A stretch of 64,000 nt of DNA from Acheta domesticus (GCA_031308135.1 JAHLJT010009419.1:33962540-34026539); one strand, 5' to 3'; shown: positions 11,465 to 24,359, numbered from the stretch's first letter. Program-made: numbers and translations. The notes: generated by a model not told the origin, from the sequence alone.

Positions 11465-13600
11465 ACGGTGCTCACGCCGGTCGTGTGATTAAATTACAAT
11501 TTCACGAAAGCTCTCGCTGCTGGATCGGCGGCCGCTCCTGACAGCCTCTGCGAACGCTTTCGATGTTTTACTACATTCGCGCAACGCACCTGACAAACAC
11601 GCCGTTCGCCACTCTCGACCTCCTTTGTTTTAAGGTTTAAGGTTCGGGGCGCCACCTCCTGACAAACTCGTGTAGTGTTGGTTGGGTTTACGGCGAAGAC
11701 ATGTTCATCGAGAAACGGTGGCGGTCGGTTGGTAAAGAAGTGACCGCTTAGACATAGAGGAATCTCATCTCTGGAGAAACGCGTTATTAGTGTTGAAGTG
11801 TGCCTATAACTACGTCAAAAATTCGTTAAGTAACCGTTAACCAAGTACTTCATTAGCGTACTTAGATAACCCTAGTAATGATACGTCCATATCTTAACAT
11901 AATGATGTATATAAAAAGACTAATTGACCATCATTCTTCAAAATATAGTTTCGACTCCCATAAATATACTGCAAATCGTAACAGTGCTACGAAAAAGAGG
12001 GCAACAACGGTACTCACGCAAGTCGTGTGATTAAATTACAATTTCACGAAAGCTCTTGCTGCTGGATCGGCGGACACTCCTGACAACCTCTTCCAACGCT
12101 TTCGATGTTTTACATTCGCGCAACGCGCCTGACAAACACGCTATTCCAGACTCTCGAGCTCCTTTGTTTTATGGATTAAAGTTCGGGGCGCAACCTCCTG
12201 ACAAACTCGTGTAGTGTTGGTTGGACTTATGGCAAAGAGATCGATTGATATGTTGTGGTCGGTTGGTAAAAAGTAGACTGCCGAAGTGGAGAGAGGAATC
12301 TCATCTATGGAAAAAGAACTTAATTGTGCTCAAATGTATCTATAACTACGTGAAAGTCTCAAGTGGCAAATATCCGTTAGCGTACTTAGATAATCGAAGT
12401 AATGCCACGTTGTCCAGGCTATCCGGGATGAGCCACGTCGTCGATTTGGTGGCTGACGTTTCGGCCAACATATTGTGGCCTTCCTCAGAGCGTACTGCTG
12501 AAGTAATGCCACGTCCGTATCGTAGCATAGGGGTGTATATAAAAAGTTAAATTGACAATCACCTTTCAAACCATAGGGTCTACTGCCATAAAAATTCTCA
12601 AAATAATAAAAGTGTTACTAAACAGGCAAACGATGCTCACGCCGATGAAATTACAATTTATGAAATCTCTCACGGCTGGATCAACGGGCTCTCTTGACAG
12701 CGTCCGTAAATGCTTTCGATGTTTTACATTCGCGCACGCACCTGACAAACACGTTTTTCCGGACTCACTAGCCCCTTTCTTTAAAAGTTTAATGTTCGGG
12801 GAACCACCTGACAAACTCGTGTTGTGTTTGTTGAGTTTATGGTGAAGAGATGGGTTGCGGACGTTTGGTAAAGGTGCGACCGCCAAAAAGGAGAGAGAAA
12901 TCTCATCTCCGCAGGAACCCTATTAAATGTGACTGTAACTGCGTGAAAGCTTTCATTGGCAAATATCCTTTAGCGTATTGGATAACCGAAGCAATGACAT
13001 GTCCATAAAGTAACGTAGTGATGCGTACACGAAGTCAAATTGACAACCCTTCAAAATATAATTTCTGTTGCCATAAGAAATCCTCAAACAGTTTGAATGC
13101 TACTGAACAGATAGTTGACAACGGTGCTCATGCGGATCGAATGATTACTGTAAAGTGGTAATCCACAAATTCGCAATCATTCTTCAAATTATAATTTCTG
13201 CTGTCATACGTATTCTAACATCAGAACTCTTGTACAGATTGTTTCTGCTGCTGCTGAACAGACAGCTGAACTGAAAAGACAACCGTGCTCACATAGGCTA
13301 CGTCACTGAATTACAATAACATGGCAGCTATCGCTGTTAGATCGGTGGCGCGCTCCTTCTAGCCTCCGAAATCAATTATCGATATTTTATATCCACCAAC
13401 GCACCTGACAAACATGTTTCTCGCTATTCACTTTGTTTTAAGATTCGGAGCGCCATATTCTGGCAAGCTAACGTAGCGTCAGTTGGTTTACGGCGAAAAC
13501 GAGAGTCGGACGCGGTCGGTTGGGCGAAAAGACGAGTCGGTGAATAGGAGGGAGGATTCATCTCTGGAGAAACAAGCGAATTCTCGGAAGCATCTATGAG
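11465..13600 (+). repeat. Degenerate tandem array of roughly 0.5-kb units
   Basis: Landmarks recur in order: a GGTGCTCACGC-type start, ATTAAATTACAATTTCACGA, GCTTTCGATGTTTTAC, ACCTGACAAACACG, CCTGACAAACTCGTGTAGTG, CGGTCGGTTGG, GGAATCTCATCTCTGGA, then an AAATTGAC string. Copies begin near 11465, 12010, 12640, 13120 (largely deleted) and 13280. No unit has a conserved open frame. Divergence increases toward the right end. It looks like an old satellite-like local duplication. The second copy carries a clean insertion at 12410-12499. Confidence 0.8.
12410..12499. mobile_element. Short interspersed element with a 14-bp TSD, inside a tandem unit
   Basis: A 90-bp insert is flanked by GAAGTAATGCCACG at 12396-12409 and 12500-12513. 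Sister units of the array have no insert at the same point, so they serve as empty sites. The insert shares GCTGACGTTTCGGCCAACATA with the family seen at 4161 and about 61340. Confidence 0.85.
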
Positions 13601-15218
13601 TAAGGCATTAAATCATAAAGGGCCGAAAATTCGATCGAAGAATTTGATGTTCCAAGAAATAATCTGTGTAAGTCTTCGTGTAATTTAAAAAGATAGTATC
13701 ATCTACAAACATATTTATTTTGCCATAATGATTCTAATTAATTATAAATGTTTTTTCTTTTTCCTTAAAAAAGTTAGGAAGTCAACTTTTTTCTGTTTCT
13801 GGCATGATGTATTTCATGCGATTTTTTCCCATTTAGAGAACAATAATAAAGTTCAGTTTCTACGTATGCGGTGTTTTTATGGCGAGAAAAATCTTTCTTT
13901 ATTTTAATTTTATCGTTCCAGAATCTTTACAAATAGAAGAACAATAATTTGATTTATTGTATAACCTTTTCTTCTAATTCCTCCATATTCTCATTCCGTG
14001 TCTACCTGCCTCCCTTTATTTCTTCTTCCTTTTTAGGTCTTTGAAAATCTCGCTTGGAGAAACCAATAATTTACAAAGGCAGAAGGTTACTTTGTAAACA
14101 TATTAATTAATTTGGCAAGATGTAATTTATGAAAGATGTTCTTTAGATGCGAGGTACAAAAGTCAAAAGGTATCAGAATACGGTGGAAATCAGAATATAA
14201 TTCACGTCAATTGACAGAAAATTTCCCTGAGAAATGGTGCCGTGAACCAGCCTTATCCACCATACATTCCACATTGATCCACCGAGATTTCAAACTCCAG
14301 TGAGCTGGTCTTGTACGTTTCGGGTAGCCCATGGTTTTGTTGTGACATGCTCGATAATATAGTGCTCGATAGTATAGTGATATGCTCGATAATCCCCAAT
14401 ATGCACGACGGAATATGGGAGATCCAATGTCGACATGGCGTCACATTTTTTAATGGTTAAGAGAATGTTTCAGCACTTTTGAAAATCCCTACAATTTTAG
14501 AGAATACTTCTTTAATCAAGAATTTGGAATTTTTCCAAACAATTATTCAAGATCAATGAAATAATATTTATCTCGGTGTCATAATAATACTTAAGTGCCT
14601 TCTCAATTTAATATTTTAAAAACCGGTATTAACAAAGCGTTAGAACTTAAAATGAGTAATGACACGTTGATATCTCTGCCAGCCGAACAGACGAAAACGT
14701 AATATTTTTTTAATTTAATTAATGAAATTGTGTAAAGATTGGTGAATTCCTATACTAATAGGATTGCTGTTTAATTAATGAAGAAAGCCTATATGACTTT
14801 TCATCACCGTGAATGCGATATTATGTGATAGATATTAGTCAGAAGGAAAATTCAAATCCTATTTTCAAATTAATAGATGTTGCAGAAATCTGTTTTGATG
14901 TCATAATTTGCAAAATTAAAATTTTACCGCCTCCCGTCTTGTATTCAGGACTGGGGAGTAATTTCCTATCCAGCATAACACACAGGGTTCTAGGTTGATG
15001 CTTTATTACAAATTGTCAGAAACCGTAATCTGTTCTTAGCATACTATTTGTGTATACAAAGGGGATAATCTACAAGAATATTTTGAAAACTAAGGCTTTT
15101 CTTCTAGAATGAATTTGAACATTCTACTGAACCAAATTTTCTGATTTTTTCTTCAAATGAATGGGAGTTGTTCCTTTCACTTGCTCTTATTAACCAGTTT
15201 TAGAGTATTACTACAAAA
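13601..15218. other. Non-coding AT-rich stretch
   Basis: No gene supported. A small local repeat of ATGCTCGATA lies at 14348-14397. Confidence 0.4.
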
Positions 15219-15460
15219 GCCGCCGATCTCCGGTGGCCGAGATCGCTAAGACAGTAGTGTCGAAGCGATCTCGAACCCAAGGACCGCGGGTTCGACTCCC
15301 ACCTCGGGCATGGTTGTATTTGTGTTCGTCCTTTCACCCCCTGTCTTCACGTCATCTTCAGTTATATAACAACAAATAATTGGATTTAACAATAGTTAAA
15401 TCCAATAGTGGTCGATAATGACCTTGATATTGATGCGACCTTAAATAACACCAAAAAAAA
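15219..15460 (+). mobile_element. tRNA-derived SINE family A, tail type 1
   Basis: The head has an A-box-like GGCCGAGATCGCTAAGAC and a B-box GGTTCGACTCC with Ser/Leu-tRNA-like spacing. It continues into the family A body (TGTATTTGTGTTCGTCCTTTCA). Unlike the copies at 52543 and 57202, it ends with TTGATGCGACCTTAAATAAC and an A-run. It is a pseudo-tRNA head of a SINE, not a functional tRNA gene. Confidence 0.8.
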
Positions 15461-15649
15461 TCTATTCGTTTAGGTAGTGAGCCCTAGATGTATTATCACT
15501 TGTTCTTATTGTCCGTTTTTTATTATAAACACTTAATTTTAATAATATCTAAAAAAATCATAGAATAAACTCTAATCTGACTCCATTTGTTCAATATGTT
15601 ATTTTCAAGACTAAAAGCATTAAACTGGCTGATTTGTTGTCAGTACTGA
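15461..15649. other. Non-coding
   Basis: AT-rich spacer with nothing recognised. Confidence 0.4.
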
Positions 15650-16205
15650 GTTTGGTAATCTGCGCCTGGTCGTGCGTGCGCCCCCTTGGACCGCCGCGCA
15701 GACACTTCCGCCTCGCCGCCGCGCCGCGCTGCGTCGCGTCCTGGGCCTGGGGCGCAGATAGACATCTAGCAGCGCGATGCGTCGCCGCGGCGGCGGCGGC
15801 CGGAGATCCAGGGAAGGCAGGCAGGAAATTGCGGGCGGCCACTTGTTCGCCGCAAATCACGGGCTGTTTGTGCTGTGGAGCTGGGGCGGATCACCGGCGC
15901 GGGGCGGGGTGGGGCGGGGTGACGCGGGGCGGCGCGGGCGGAAGCGGGGTTCTGCGGCAGGAAGCGGGACCGCGCCGCCGCCGCCTCCACCGCCCTCGCC
16001 TCCGCTCCCAGCCCCTTTCGCTGCCTGTTGCTTCCGGGTGTTGCGGAAAGTGTTTCGGCGACGCGACGAGCCGGGCTTTTTCGCACGGGAAAGCGTAGAG
16101 CTCGCTCACGTTGAAGGCTCTTGAGACGAGGACCCGGGCGGAGTGCCCCGAGGAAAGGGGGACAGAGGGGCCGCCTCCTTCAAAGGGCCCGCCGGCGCCC
16201 GAGGG
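15650..16205. other. CpG-rich block
   Basis: A GC-rich, CpG-dense stretch of about 550 bp with GCGGCGG and GGGGCGGGGTG runs. Overlapping frames on both strands show no domain. It could be a CpG island of an unannotated promoter or simply a GC-rich repeat. There is no adjacent gene to assign. Confidence 0.4.
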
Positions 16206-16221
16206 AGGTGATCGTTCGATC

Positions 16222-16612
16222 TTCTCTCTCAGTCTGAATCAGTGAAAAACGACTGATTGACAGTGAATATTCACTGATGGTGTCAGTTATAACCCTACCA
16301 CTGACAATCAGTGAATTGAGCTGAACAAATCAGTGAAACATCGGGTCCACTTTTTGAATCAGTGAAACTTCACTGTTTGTATCAGTGAAATCTGTGACAC
16401 TAACTGCACGTGACGACTGAACGATCAGTGAGCGATGGTGTCGCGGCACTTTTACCACTGACGACCAGTGAAATGCTGGCGGTCATTATGAAAAGGTTCC
16501 CATGTTCACTGATTGTCAGCGAAACTACCCATTTCGACTGAAGATATCAGTGACTTCGGCTCTGACTGATTGAATCAGTGACAATTTCACTGATTCAGAT
16601 TCAGAGAGTTTG
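16222..16612. mobile_element. Element saturated with CACTGAT/ATCAGTG motifs
   Basis: Roughly a dozen copies of ATCAGTGA or its complement occur in both orientations within 390 bp. The outer ends form an inverted repeat: TCTGAATCAGTGAAA on the left and TTTCACTGATTCAGA on the right, extending outward as CTCTC/GAGAG. Dense subterminal motifs in both orientations are typical of transposase-binding sites in non-autonomous DNA transposons. No coding frame is present and the superfamily is not assigned. Confidence 0.65.
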
Positions 16613-16623
16613 AGATCGGTTTA

Positions 16624-17166
16624 CTCGGTACAATTTTCGGACACATCCTCATACAATTTCTGTACAGAAACTTCAAGATCCCAAACTAGAAGTATAAAAG
16701 CCAACAGTCGCGCGTACACAGTCTGCACGTTTTCTGTAGGAATTCTGTATGAAACGCCTCTCAAGACGCCGCTAGGGGGTCTACCGGCAAACAATTGAAT
16801 TGCGCCGTCCAAAGATTTTCGGTGGCGGTTTTTCTGGGCGTGCGTTTTGGCTGTGATCTTCATTAAGTATTCATTAATCATGAGGAGCACGAAGAAGAAA
16901 TATAGGAAGGCAGAAATAGTTTATCACAATATGACTCCACCCAATTGCATCTGGACACACCGACCCACAAAATCGAAATGGCCGATTACCGTCCCGTCAC
17001 GTAAACAAGTCAGTAAAGCTGCATTCTGCTGGTAGATACACTTGAGTCAAACTGTGAGCTTTCTGCATGTAAAATTACGAACATGCTAAAAAATTTTCAT
17101 GCAGAAATCGTGCAGTCTAGACTGCACGTTTTCTGTAAATACAATCGGCACGAAAACTGTACCGTG
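16624..17166. mobile_element. Tc1/mariner-type MITE, 543 bp
   Basis: Ends CTCGGTACAATTTTCG and CGAAAACTGTACCGTG are inverted copies with two mismatches, each directly flanked by TA, consistent with TA target duplication. The interior repeats CTGCACGTTTTCTGTA near both ends. There is no transposase frame. It lies almost directly beside the CACTGAT-rich element. Confidence 0.65.
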
Positions 17167-18189
17167 TATACTGACTGGCGTTTAGGTATTTTCCAAGGGC
17201 AGATGTAGATCGGGCCTCGCTGCAGATTCTTAGGGGGATCACAAGAGTCATGAAACCCCTCCGAAAAAAAGAAAACAAAATCGTACTAATAATCAATGCA
17301 ATTTCATGAAGAAAAATAAATTATATATTTAAATCAAACATTAAAATTTGCTGTTTAAAAACACTGCTACTTAATAACATGGAATATTATCGGATTTATT
17401 ATATTGAACCATGAAATTACCTTGATTTCCCTTGAATTCGAGGTGTTGAGAATCGCTTTCGGCTATCGTTTTCACTAGCATGGTTAATGTACTATTTAAT
17501 ATTGCTAACAAGAAAACATTGGGGTCTTGATACTAAATACTCAGAGATATTTTGTTAGTTTGATATTTTGTTAAGCAAAGCAAAGGCTCGTGACTGTATC
17601 GATTAAAGCCTAGACGACTGTAAAATCGTGGCTTCGTAAAATGAGTTCCAAAATCAGTTGGTAAGAGCTGATGGTAGGGTTCCGGAGGCTTATTCCTTGC
17701 TGTTCATTTGGTATTCAGTTTAGGGGAAAAAGTTTCGTTACAGTCCGTGAAGATGCGACCAGAGTGCTTGTACCTGCAGGAAACATAAAACTTTAACTGA
17801 TCATTCTAAAAGAAGATTATCCCAATCACAAAGTGGGTTTCAATAAAAATTATTACACTTTATTGTTTATCAGAGCAATAAATGAATATTAAAAGAGGTG
17901 CAAACGTAAATAAATTTTGACGTTTCAATTTCTCAGGTAAGCGTTGAAATACAGTGATAACATTCTGTTCTACATGTGTTTTAAATGCATATACCTGGAG
18001 ATAAATGAAATGTAATTGAGAATGAAAAATATTAATGAAACTGTTGCAATTAGCTTTAAATAGTAGAGTGTGGGATTTAGACTTTAGTTTTTCTTTGCTA
18101 AAATATAAAGAGAAATTAAATAAAATATTGAATGATCACTGAATGTGGATTTATTGTGTTAAATATTGCTCGCTATTATGTTCCGATTA
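17167..18189. other. Non-coding AT-rich stretch
   Basis: No gene or repeat recognised. Confidence 0.4.
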
Positions 18190-18485
18190 TTCTGTAGATG
18201 CGTTTTCCATTTTTGTATTATTTTCATTTTTTATACCCATTTCTGTTTCTTTTTTGTAATGGCTGTTTTGAAGATATGTTTCCATTTTTGTTTATCTTAG
18301 TGGTGTGTTATGTTTTATCAATTTTGCAAAAAGATGTATTCTTGTAATTGGACTTCTGTAATTTAGTTTTGTTATATCATTTGAAACTCTTTTTTATTAT
18401 TGTGTATGTTTTGTATATTTTTCCTTGTAATGCCTACTGTAATTGGGGCTTTGCCCTGTTGTGGGTAATTAAATAAATAAATAAT
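18190..18485 (+). mobile_element. Probable 3' end of a non-LTR retrotransposon
   Basis: The segment is T-rich on the plus strand and ends with a GGGGCTTTGCCC hairpin, GTTGTGGGTAATT and a TAAATAAATAAA tail. A short hairpin before a simple-repeat tail is the usual 3' signature of a 5'-truncated LINE. The 5' limit is arbitrary because no coding sequence remains. Confidence 0.45.
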
Positions 18486-20059
18486 GTTTTTTATTTGAAC
18501 TTCAATGAAAGAGCTAATTTATTCTCTAGTTTATAACCCCAACATTCACATAAACGCATTTTCGTTGGTTTTTTCCTTCCGACTGGTAAGCCTTTCTAAC
18601 TGTATAAATTATCTCGACTGCGTTTTAGGAAAAGTACACGACAAACTCAGATATTGCAACCTGAATTCTGTTACTATCTGTGGCATTACAGAATTCATTG
18701 AAAGAGTTGTAAGAAAATTGGAATTGAAAAATATAATACTGTACAAAAATACAATACTGTGGCGCGATACATCCTGTTACATAAAAATAAATATTAAAAT
18801 TTTAATTAATTATAGCTTTAGTGACAAAATTTAGTGTCAGTTAGTATATTTAGTGTTTTCACCGATATCAATTCCTTAAATAAGTTTTTCCTACTTCAAA
18901 TCTGCATGTTTGGAACAAACTGATTGATAAAAAACCACTTGATGGCACTATTGTAATTACACGTTAGATAACAATTGTAGCAAAAGAATTACCTGGGATG
19001 TTTCTACAGTTATGACTTAATTTTTAACATTAAATTCCTTTGCACCATTAATCCCTACAATTCGTAAAGATACTTTGACAAGAATAAATAAGTTCTCAAC
19101 AGATCTTTCGTTAAGAAAAAAGTGCAGGAAAATAGATTTTATTATTTTGTGAGATTTTAGATACCTCGTTTTTATTTTCTTCTCAGTAACTTCCATTTTT
19201 TCCAGCTCATCAGTGAGAAAGTCCATTTTCACCTTTTCAACAAATCTCTCACATTCCAAACATTTTTCGCAATATCGCTTTTTGGCAATTTCGCAATATC
19301 AGGAAGAAAATTACAGCTAAGTTTAATAAACGCAACGTTCTCATTTGTCCTTTAAAGTATATCGATGTCTTACAATACATCAAAACTTACGACTATTATT
19401 GTTATTTTACAAAAATACAAATATTTTAAGAGTAAATATTGAGTGGATACGTCTGTTGCGAGTTAGTACTTTAGTTATTTGAAAATGAGTAAATAATTTA
19501 TATTATTTCAGATAGTGGAGAAATAAATGTAAACACAGTTCCTCATATAGTTTCGAAATTGTCCGACGAATTCGAAATCTTTCGAATTTCTTGAATTTCG
19601 TGTTTACTACTGAATCATTCAGATAATTCTTGCAAATGTTCCTTGAGGGGCATTTTTGACTGCTATGCCATATATTATGTAGCCTATTTCCCATCTTTTC
19701 AAGTCTCTAGTGCGCACTTCATGTCCCTTGCAATCGAGCTCTGCCTCTACAGCCGTCTAGCACGCAGGGACGCGCGGCCACAAATAGACAGGCTGCTCTT
19801 CGCGTTTACTCGATCACTGCAAGCAAAGAGCCAACGTCTGCACATTCCCTCCCATCACAGCCATCCGGAACATTCTTAAGCCTGAAATCCACAGCATTAA
19901 AATTGAGCTCTCCGGATGCACGTTGGAACAGAGAACGATTAGCACTCTCGCCCCTCGACTTCGTTCTCTCCCTCTCCGTCCTATTCCGTTTCGCTCTGTC
20001 ACGCACACTCTACTGCTTCATCATCCCGTCCGCACTGCCTAGTTGCACCTTCTCCCTCC
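18486..20059. other. Non-coding
   Basis: AT-rich to about 19700, then more balanced sequence leading into the pyrimidine tract. The string TTTCGCAATATC is duplicated at about 19266 and 19290. No gene supported. Confidence 0.4.
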
Positions 20060-21060
20060 CTGTCGCCGCTCCGACGCGCCGTCTCCCCTCCCCTCTTCTC
20101 TCTTCTCCGTCCTGCTCATCTCGCCCTTCTCTGCCCAGTGTTTGCCCGTCACATCAGCCCCATCCCTTTCGCCGTTCCCCGCCCCGTCCTGTTATCTTCA
20201 CTGAACCCCACCTTGATTTTATTCGTCTTGCTCTACCTCCCTCCGCTCCACCCGGCTTCTCCCTGATCGGCTTGGATTTCTCCTGGTGTGCCTACGCTCC
20301 ACCTTGTTGCGGTATGTTCCCCCTTTTCCCACTTTCCCGCCCCCGCCTCGCTCGCTCCCACGTCCCCCTTAAACAACGTCCCGCTACCCGATCCGCCCGT
20401 CCAGCTCCACCCTCCGCCCCTCTTCGCTCTGCCCCTCCTCCCTCTCCCTCCGTCCCTCCGCCCGCCGTCCATCTTCACTCCTTCCTTCCGTCCCCTTTCC
20501 TTCCGTCCCTCCTCCCTCCGTCCATCTTCACTCCGTCCCATTTCCTTCCGTCCCTCCGTCCCTTTTCCTTCCGTCCCTCCACCCTCCCCCCTCCGTCCTT
20601 CCTCACTCCGTCCCTCCTCCCTCTGTCCCTCTTCCCTCCATCCCTCCTCCCTCCGTCCCTCCTCCCTCCGTCCCTCCGTCCCACCGTCCCTCCATCCCTC
20701 CTCTCTCCGTCCCTCCTCCGTCCGTCCCTCCGTCCCTCCTCCCTCCGTCCCTCCGTCCCACCGTCCCTCCTCCTTCTTCCCTTCTAAGTACTCCTTCCTC
20801 CCTCCATCCCTCCTCCTTCCGTTCCTCTTTACCTCCATCCCTCCTTCCCTCCTGCCCCCCGTTCTTTATTCCCTTCGTCCCTCCTCCCTCCATCGCTCCA
20901 CCTTCCGTCCCTCCTCCCTTCGTCCCTCCGACTCAAGTCTCTCTGACTCTCCTTGTTCCAACTCTCCTCGCTCCATCCCTCCTCGCTCCCACTCCCTCCA
21001 CTCGCATCTCCCCGTTCATCCCCGCACACTCTACCCCCGCCCCCGTCCCCTAGCGCCGGA
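20060..21060 (+). repeat. Long polypyrimidine tract (TCCCTCC family)
   Basis: Nearly pure C/T on the plus strand, densest at 20440-20960, built from CCGTCCCTCCTCCCTC-type units. The 294-, 286- and 201-codon frames across it are Pro/Ser-rich or Gly/Arg/Glu-rich repeat translations. Such a homopurine-homopyrimidine run could form triplex DNA. Confidence 0.85.
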
Positions 21061-22185
21061 AGATATTTCTCGCTGCCAACGAGGCGCGGGCTCGCTGCGC
21101 CGAAATCCACGGCGCCCCGTGCCAAAAACAATTCATCTAAATTTATAAATTAGTCTTCTTAGCTTTTAGTTAGCTCTCCACTCACCATTTTTATGCGTAG
21201 CAAGATGAATTTAGATTGCGGCAGGGTAGTATTGTGCATCATTTCCACAGCAATTTGAGGGCCTGATTAACAAAATTTGTAGAGAGGAGCTCTGCCAGAT
21301 AATGTGGCTCAGTGCTATATCACAGCGGGTATTCAGGGTTTTTATTGGCAGACGTGAAGCCGGGATGTCGTCCTTTTTTTAGTTTAAAAGCATGATAAAT
21401 TTTTGTGCTAATTATATTCGTTGTTTTTTTTTTATTCTGAGTTGTTGTAAGAGCTTGAATAAAAAGGGTCACAAACCCTTGTCATGTTTTACCTATTTTG
21501 TTTGTCAGTTCCGAGTCAAAATTTCACGTTTTTATGTCAATTTGTTGTCAGTTTTATTGTACATATTTCTTTTACAATGCAAAACCTCTTATTGAAATAT
21601 TTAGATGTTTGCAAACTCGAAAACCGTGTAACAAAGAGTAGACTTGACACATTAATATTTCTTTCAGAATAACAATGTACGTTGTGACCATTTTACCGGG
21701 GAAGCATATTCAACAAAGAAGTGAGTTGATAAAAATGCAAAAGGTTGAAAGAGCAATTATGCCATCTGAATCAACACTTTAACAAGATATGTAGCTGATC
21801 AGAAAGTAAATGCATCCGGGAGCAAACATGGATCTGAGACAAGGAACAAAGAGATTCTCTACTTCTATTGTTTTTAGTAGGACAGAAATAGCTGACTGGT
21901 GAATACCAAAGAACCAATCACTTGCTACATCCTGTTACCGCGTTGCTAAACATGTTTCTTCCCCCTTAACACTTTCTTTTTTAACGCGTTACACAAAAGC
22001 ACGTTCATGGCTTAACCCTTCACCTCCCCAGGGACTGGATGAATACCCGACGTTCCGGCAGCACGAGGTAGTAAGTAACGAGGGCGCCACTATTTGCTGT
22101 TGCAGCGGTCACCGGTTGCATCCTGCATCAGCGTGGGTGAGCGAGGCAAGGGCGGAGACGGGGGAGACGGGGACGGCTGCTGTGT
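21061..22185. other. Non-coding
   Basis: AT-rich background with no gene or transposon end recognised. Confidence 0.4.
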
Positions 22186-22576
22186 GTCCTCGCCACCTCC
22201 AGTGCCCCCGTCGCCGCCACCCCCATTGCCGTCCCCGCCGCCGCCGCCGCCGCTACCGTCGCCGCCACCGCCGCTACCGCCGCCACCGCCGCCACTGCTG
22301 CCGCCGCCGCCACGACCGCCACCGCTGCCGCCGTCGCCGCCGCCGCGGCAAACCGCCGCCACCGCCGCCGCCACCGCCACCGCCGCCGCAGCCACCGCCG
22401 CCGCCGCCGCCACCGCCGCCGCCGCCGCCACCGCCGCCACTACCGCCACCGCCGCCGCCACCGCCGCCGCCACCGCCGCCGCCACTACCGCCGCCGCCTT
22501 CACCGCCACCGCCTTCACCGCCACCGCCTTCACCGCCACCGCCTTCACCGCCGCCGCCACAGCCGTCGCAGCCGCC
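22186..22576 (+). repeat. CCG/CCA trinucleotide-hexanucleotide tract
   Basis: Degenerate (CCGCCA)n and (CCGCCG)n, with a higher-order CCGCCACCGCCTTCA repeat at 22495-22550. Translations are poly-Pro, poly-Ala, poly-Gly or poly-Arg depending on frame and are not genes. Confidence 0.9.
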
Positions 22577-23769
22577 ATGTTACACTAGTTGCGTTGTGTG
22601 CGCGCAGAACGCCGCCAGCGGGCATCCGGTGCCAAGAAGGCCGTAACGAGGCTGCCGCAGAAGCCCCGTCCGCGCGTCTAGGCGCCACAACGAGCCTTTG
22701 CGGAAGGAGCGAGACAACGTAGCGCGTTATTTACGTATCTTTCACACCTGCGGACACGCGCAACAAATAGCGGCCAGGTACAGGCGCCAGAGTGTAAGAG
22801 CCCCCTCGTTCGGTGCGAACGACTAGTTAGATTAATCATAAACGATAACTCGGCTCCTCCTTCCAAAATATTTTACTTTTAATACAAACAATTAAAGAAG
22901 AAACAATGCACAGTACGGACAGATTCTCTTTTAGATACGGGGAACATAAAACAGTTTACAAAATTGTAAAATATTTGTCGATTACCTAATTCTGGTAGAC
23001 ACATTTCTTGAATGCTTTACTTTTTCTAGACAGAGTTTTAGTTATTGTTTTAAAGCAAATATAAATACAAGACACGTACAGATAACGACATTACTAATTT
23101 CCAATGCGTACAGAAATGTGAAGAAAACTATGAAGCCCCTGGCCATGTGAGAGGTTTCGTTAAATACCCAGAAACTTGGGCAAAATTCAAAACCAATGAA
23201 ACAGTTTTGATTTTGACTGTAAATGCAAATATTTGATCGTGTACAAATCGTAAACAATTTACCAGTACTCAAGGAGTATTTGAGACAGTAAATTTGGTAT
23301 ACCAACGGCCGATTGATAATGACATCCAATTTCCACACGAAGCGGCAGTTAGATATCTGGGTGGTTCGATGTTGGAACAGACGGGTCGTGAGAACAACGA
23401 GACACAAGAAAGTTCTAGTCGACGACGTCGAATCACGTCAGAAATGGCATTGCGCGCTTAACTTCATTCAGAATACAAGAACAATATTTCGGCGCATTAT
23501 TTCATGTACGCGAATTAGTAAACGCACTTCGCAATACGGTATTCGCAGTACGCTACCATCCGTACTTTGATTTTAAAGCTTCGCGACAGTAGGAAGTAGA
23601 GACTATTCCTCAGTGACATAGTATCATCTTTAGAAGTAATTCTCGTTTTCTTATAGTAAAAAGTGACAACAGTGTAAAATGTGTGTCTTTGGCAAGAGGA
23701 GTGAACAAATTCTGCGATTGATACGGCGTCTGAATCTTGGCTTGCGTGTGGGGAACCGTAGAATGTGAC
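22577..23769. other. Non-coding
   Basis: GC-rich to about 22860, then AT-rich. No supported gene. Confidence 0.4.
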
Positions 23770-23916
23770 TTCAGGTCACCTCCCGTGATTCAGTGGCTTC
23801 TTATAGACTAACGTTACGTCAGGGACATTCCATATCCTTATGTGTCCCTCATGACACAATACACTGGCACAAGATAGCCTTTCACGAACGCGCTCACCCA
23901 CATACGGCACGTGTGT

Positions 23917-24012
23917 CAGGACGGTTGGCTCCAGTAGAGTGCTCGTGTAACCAGTGACATTCCACGCTCTGTCCCTCAAAGAATATTTTTGAAGCAGCCA
24001 ACTCCGATTTGC
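23917..24012 (+). repeat. Interspersed repeat family C, copy 1
   Basis: Shares TGTAACCAGT, a TGTNCCTCAAAGA string, GAAGC-CCAACTCCG and TTTGC-GG-CTAATTA in order with 24360-24445, at about 70-75% identity by eye. The family is not identified. Confidence 0.5.
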
Positions 24013-24359
24013 AGGGATCTAATTACATCAAACAATTAACAATTGATTATTAATTGATATTTTGATTTGGGTAAAAGGAGTTTCAGAAACGATACTGATC
24101 TGCCAATAATGTCTCTATACCGATACCAAAACCATCTCCGGAAAAAGTAACTACCTCTCTGAGTCCTTCATGTGACGTTGTTGTCTTGCTGCAAGTGAGT
24201 TAACAAATCTCTTTCTTTTAATTTAAGGGAGTAAAAAAATGGGGTTGGGGGAGCAAAAATATTCGAGTCGGCTGCATCGCGTAGGCAAACGTATTAGGGT
24301 ACGTGCAAAATCTTGCGCGTGCAGCAGATAGTGCCGGGGTACTCAGGTACAGAAATGAC

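Noticed and set aside
15237..15310. tRNA gene with A and B boxes
   Set aside because: Head of a SINE: the same sequence recurs at 52545 and 57205 with SINE body and tail, and it does not form a proper cloverleaf.
19903..21153. Long Pro/Ser-rich frames and Gly/Arg/Glu-rich opposite frames
   Set aside because: Open only because the pyrimidine tract lacks stop codons; no conserved sequence outside the repeat.
22090..22646. Poly-Pro, poly-Ala and poly-Gly frames of 160-176 codons
   Set aside because: CCG/CCA simple repeat read in several frames at once.
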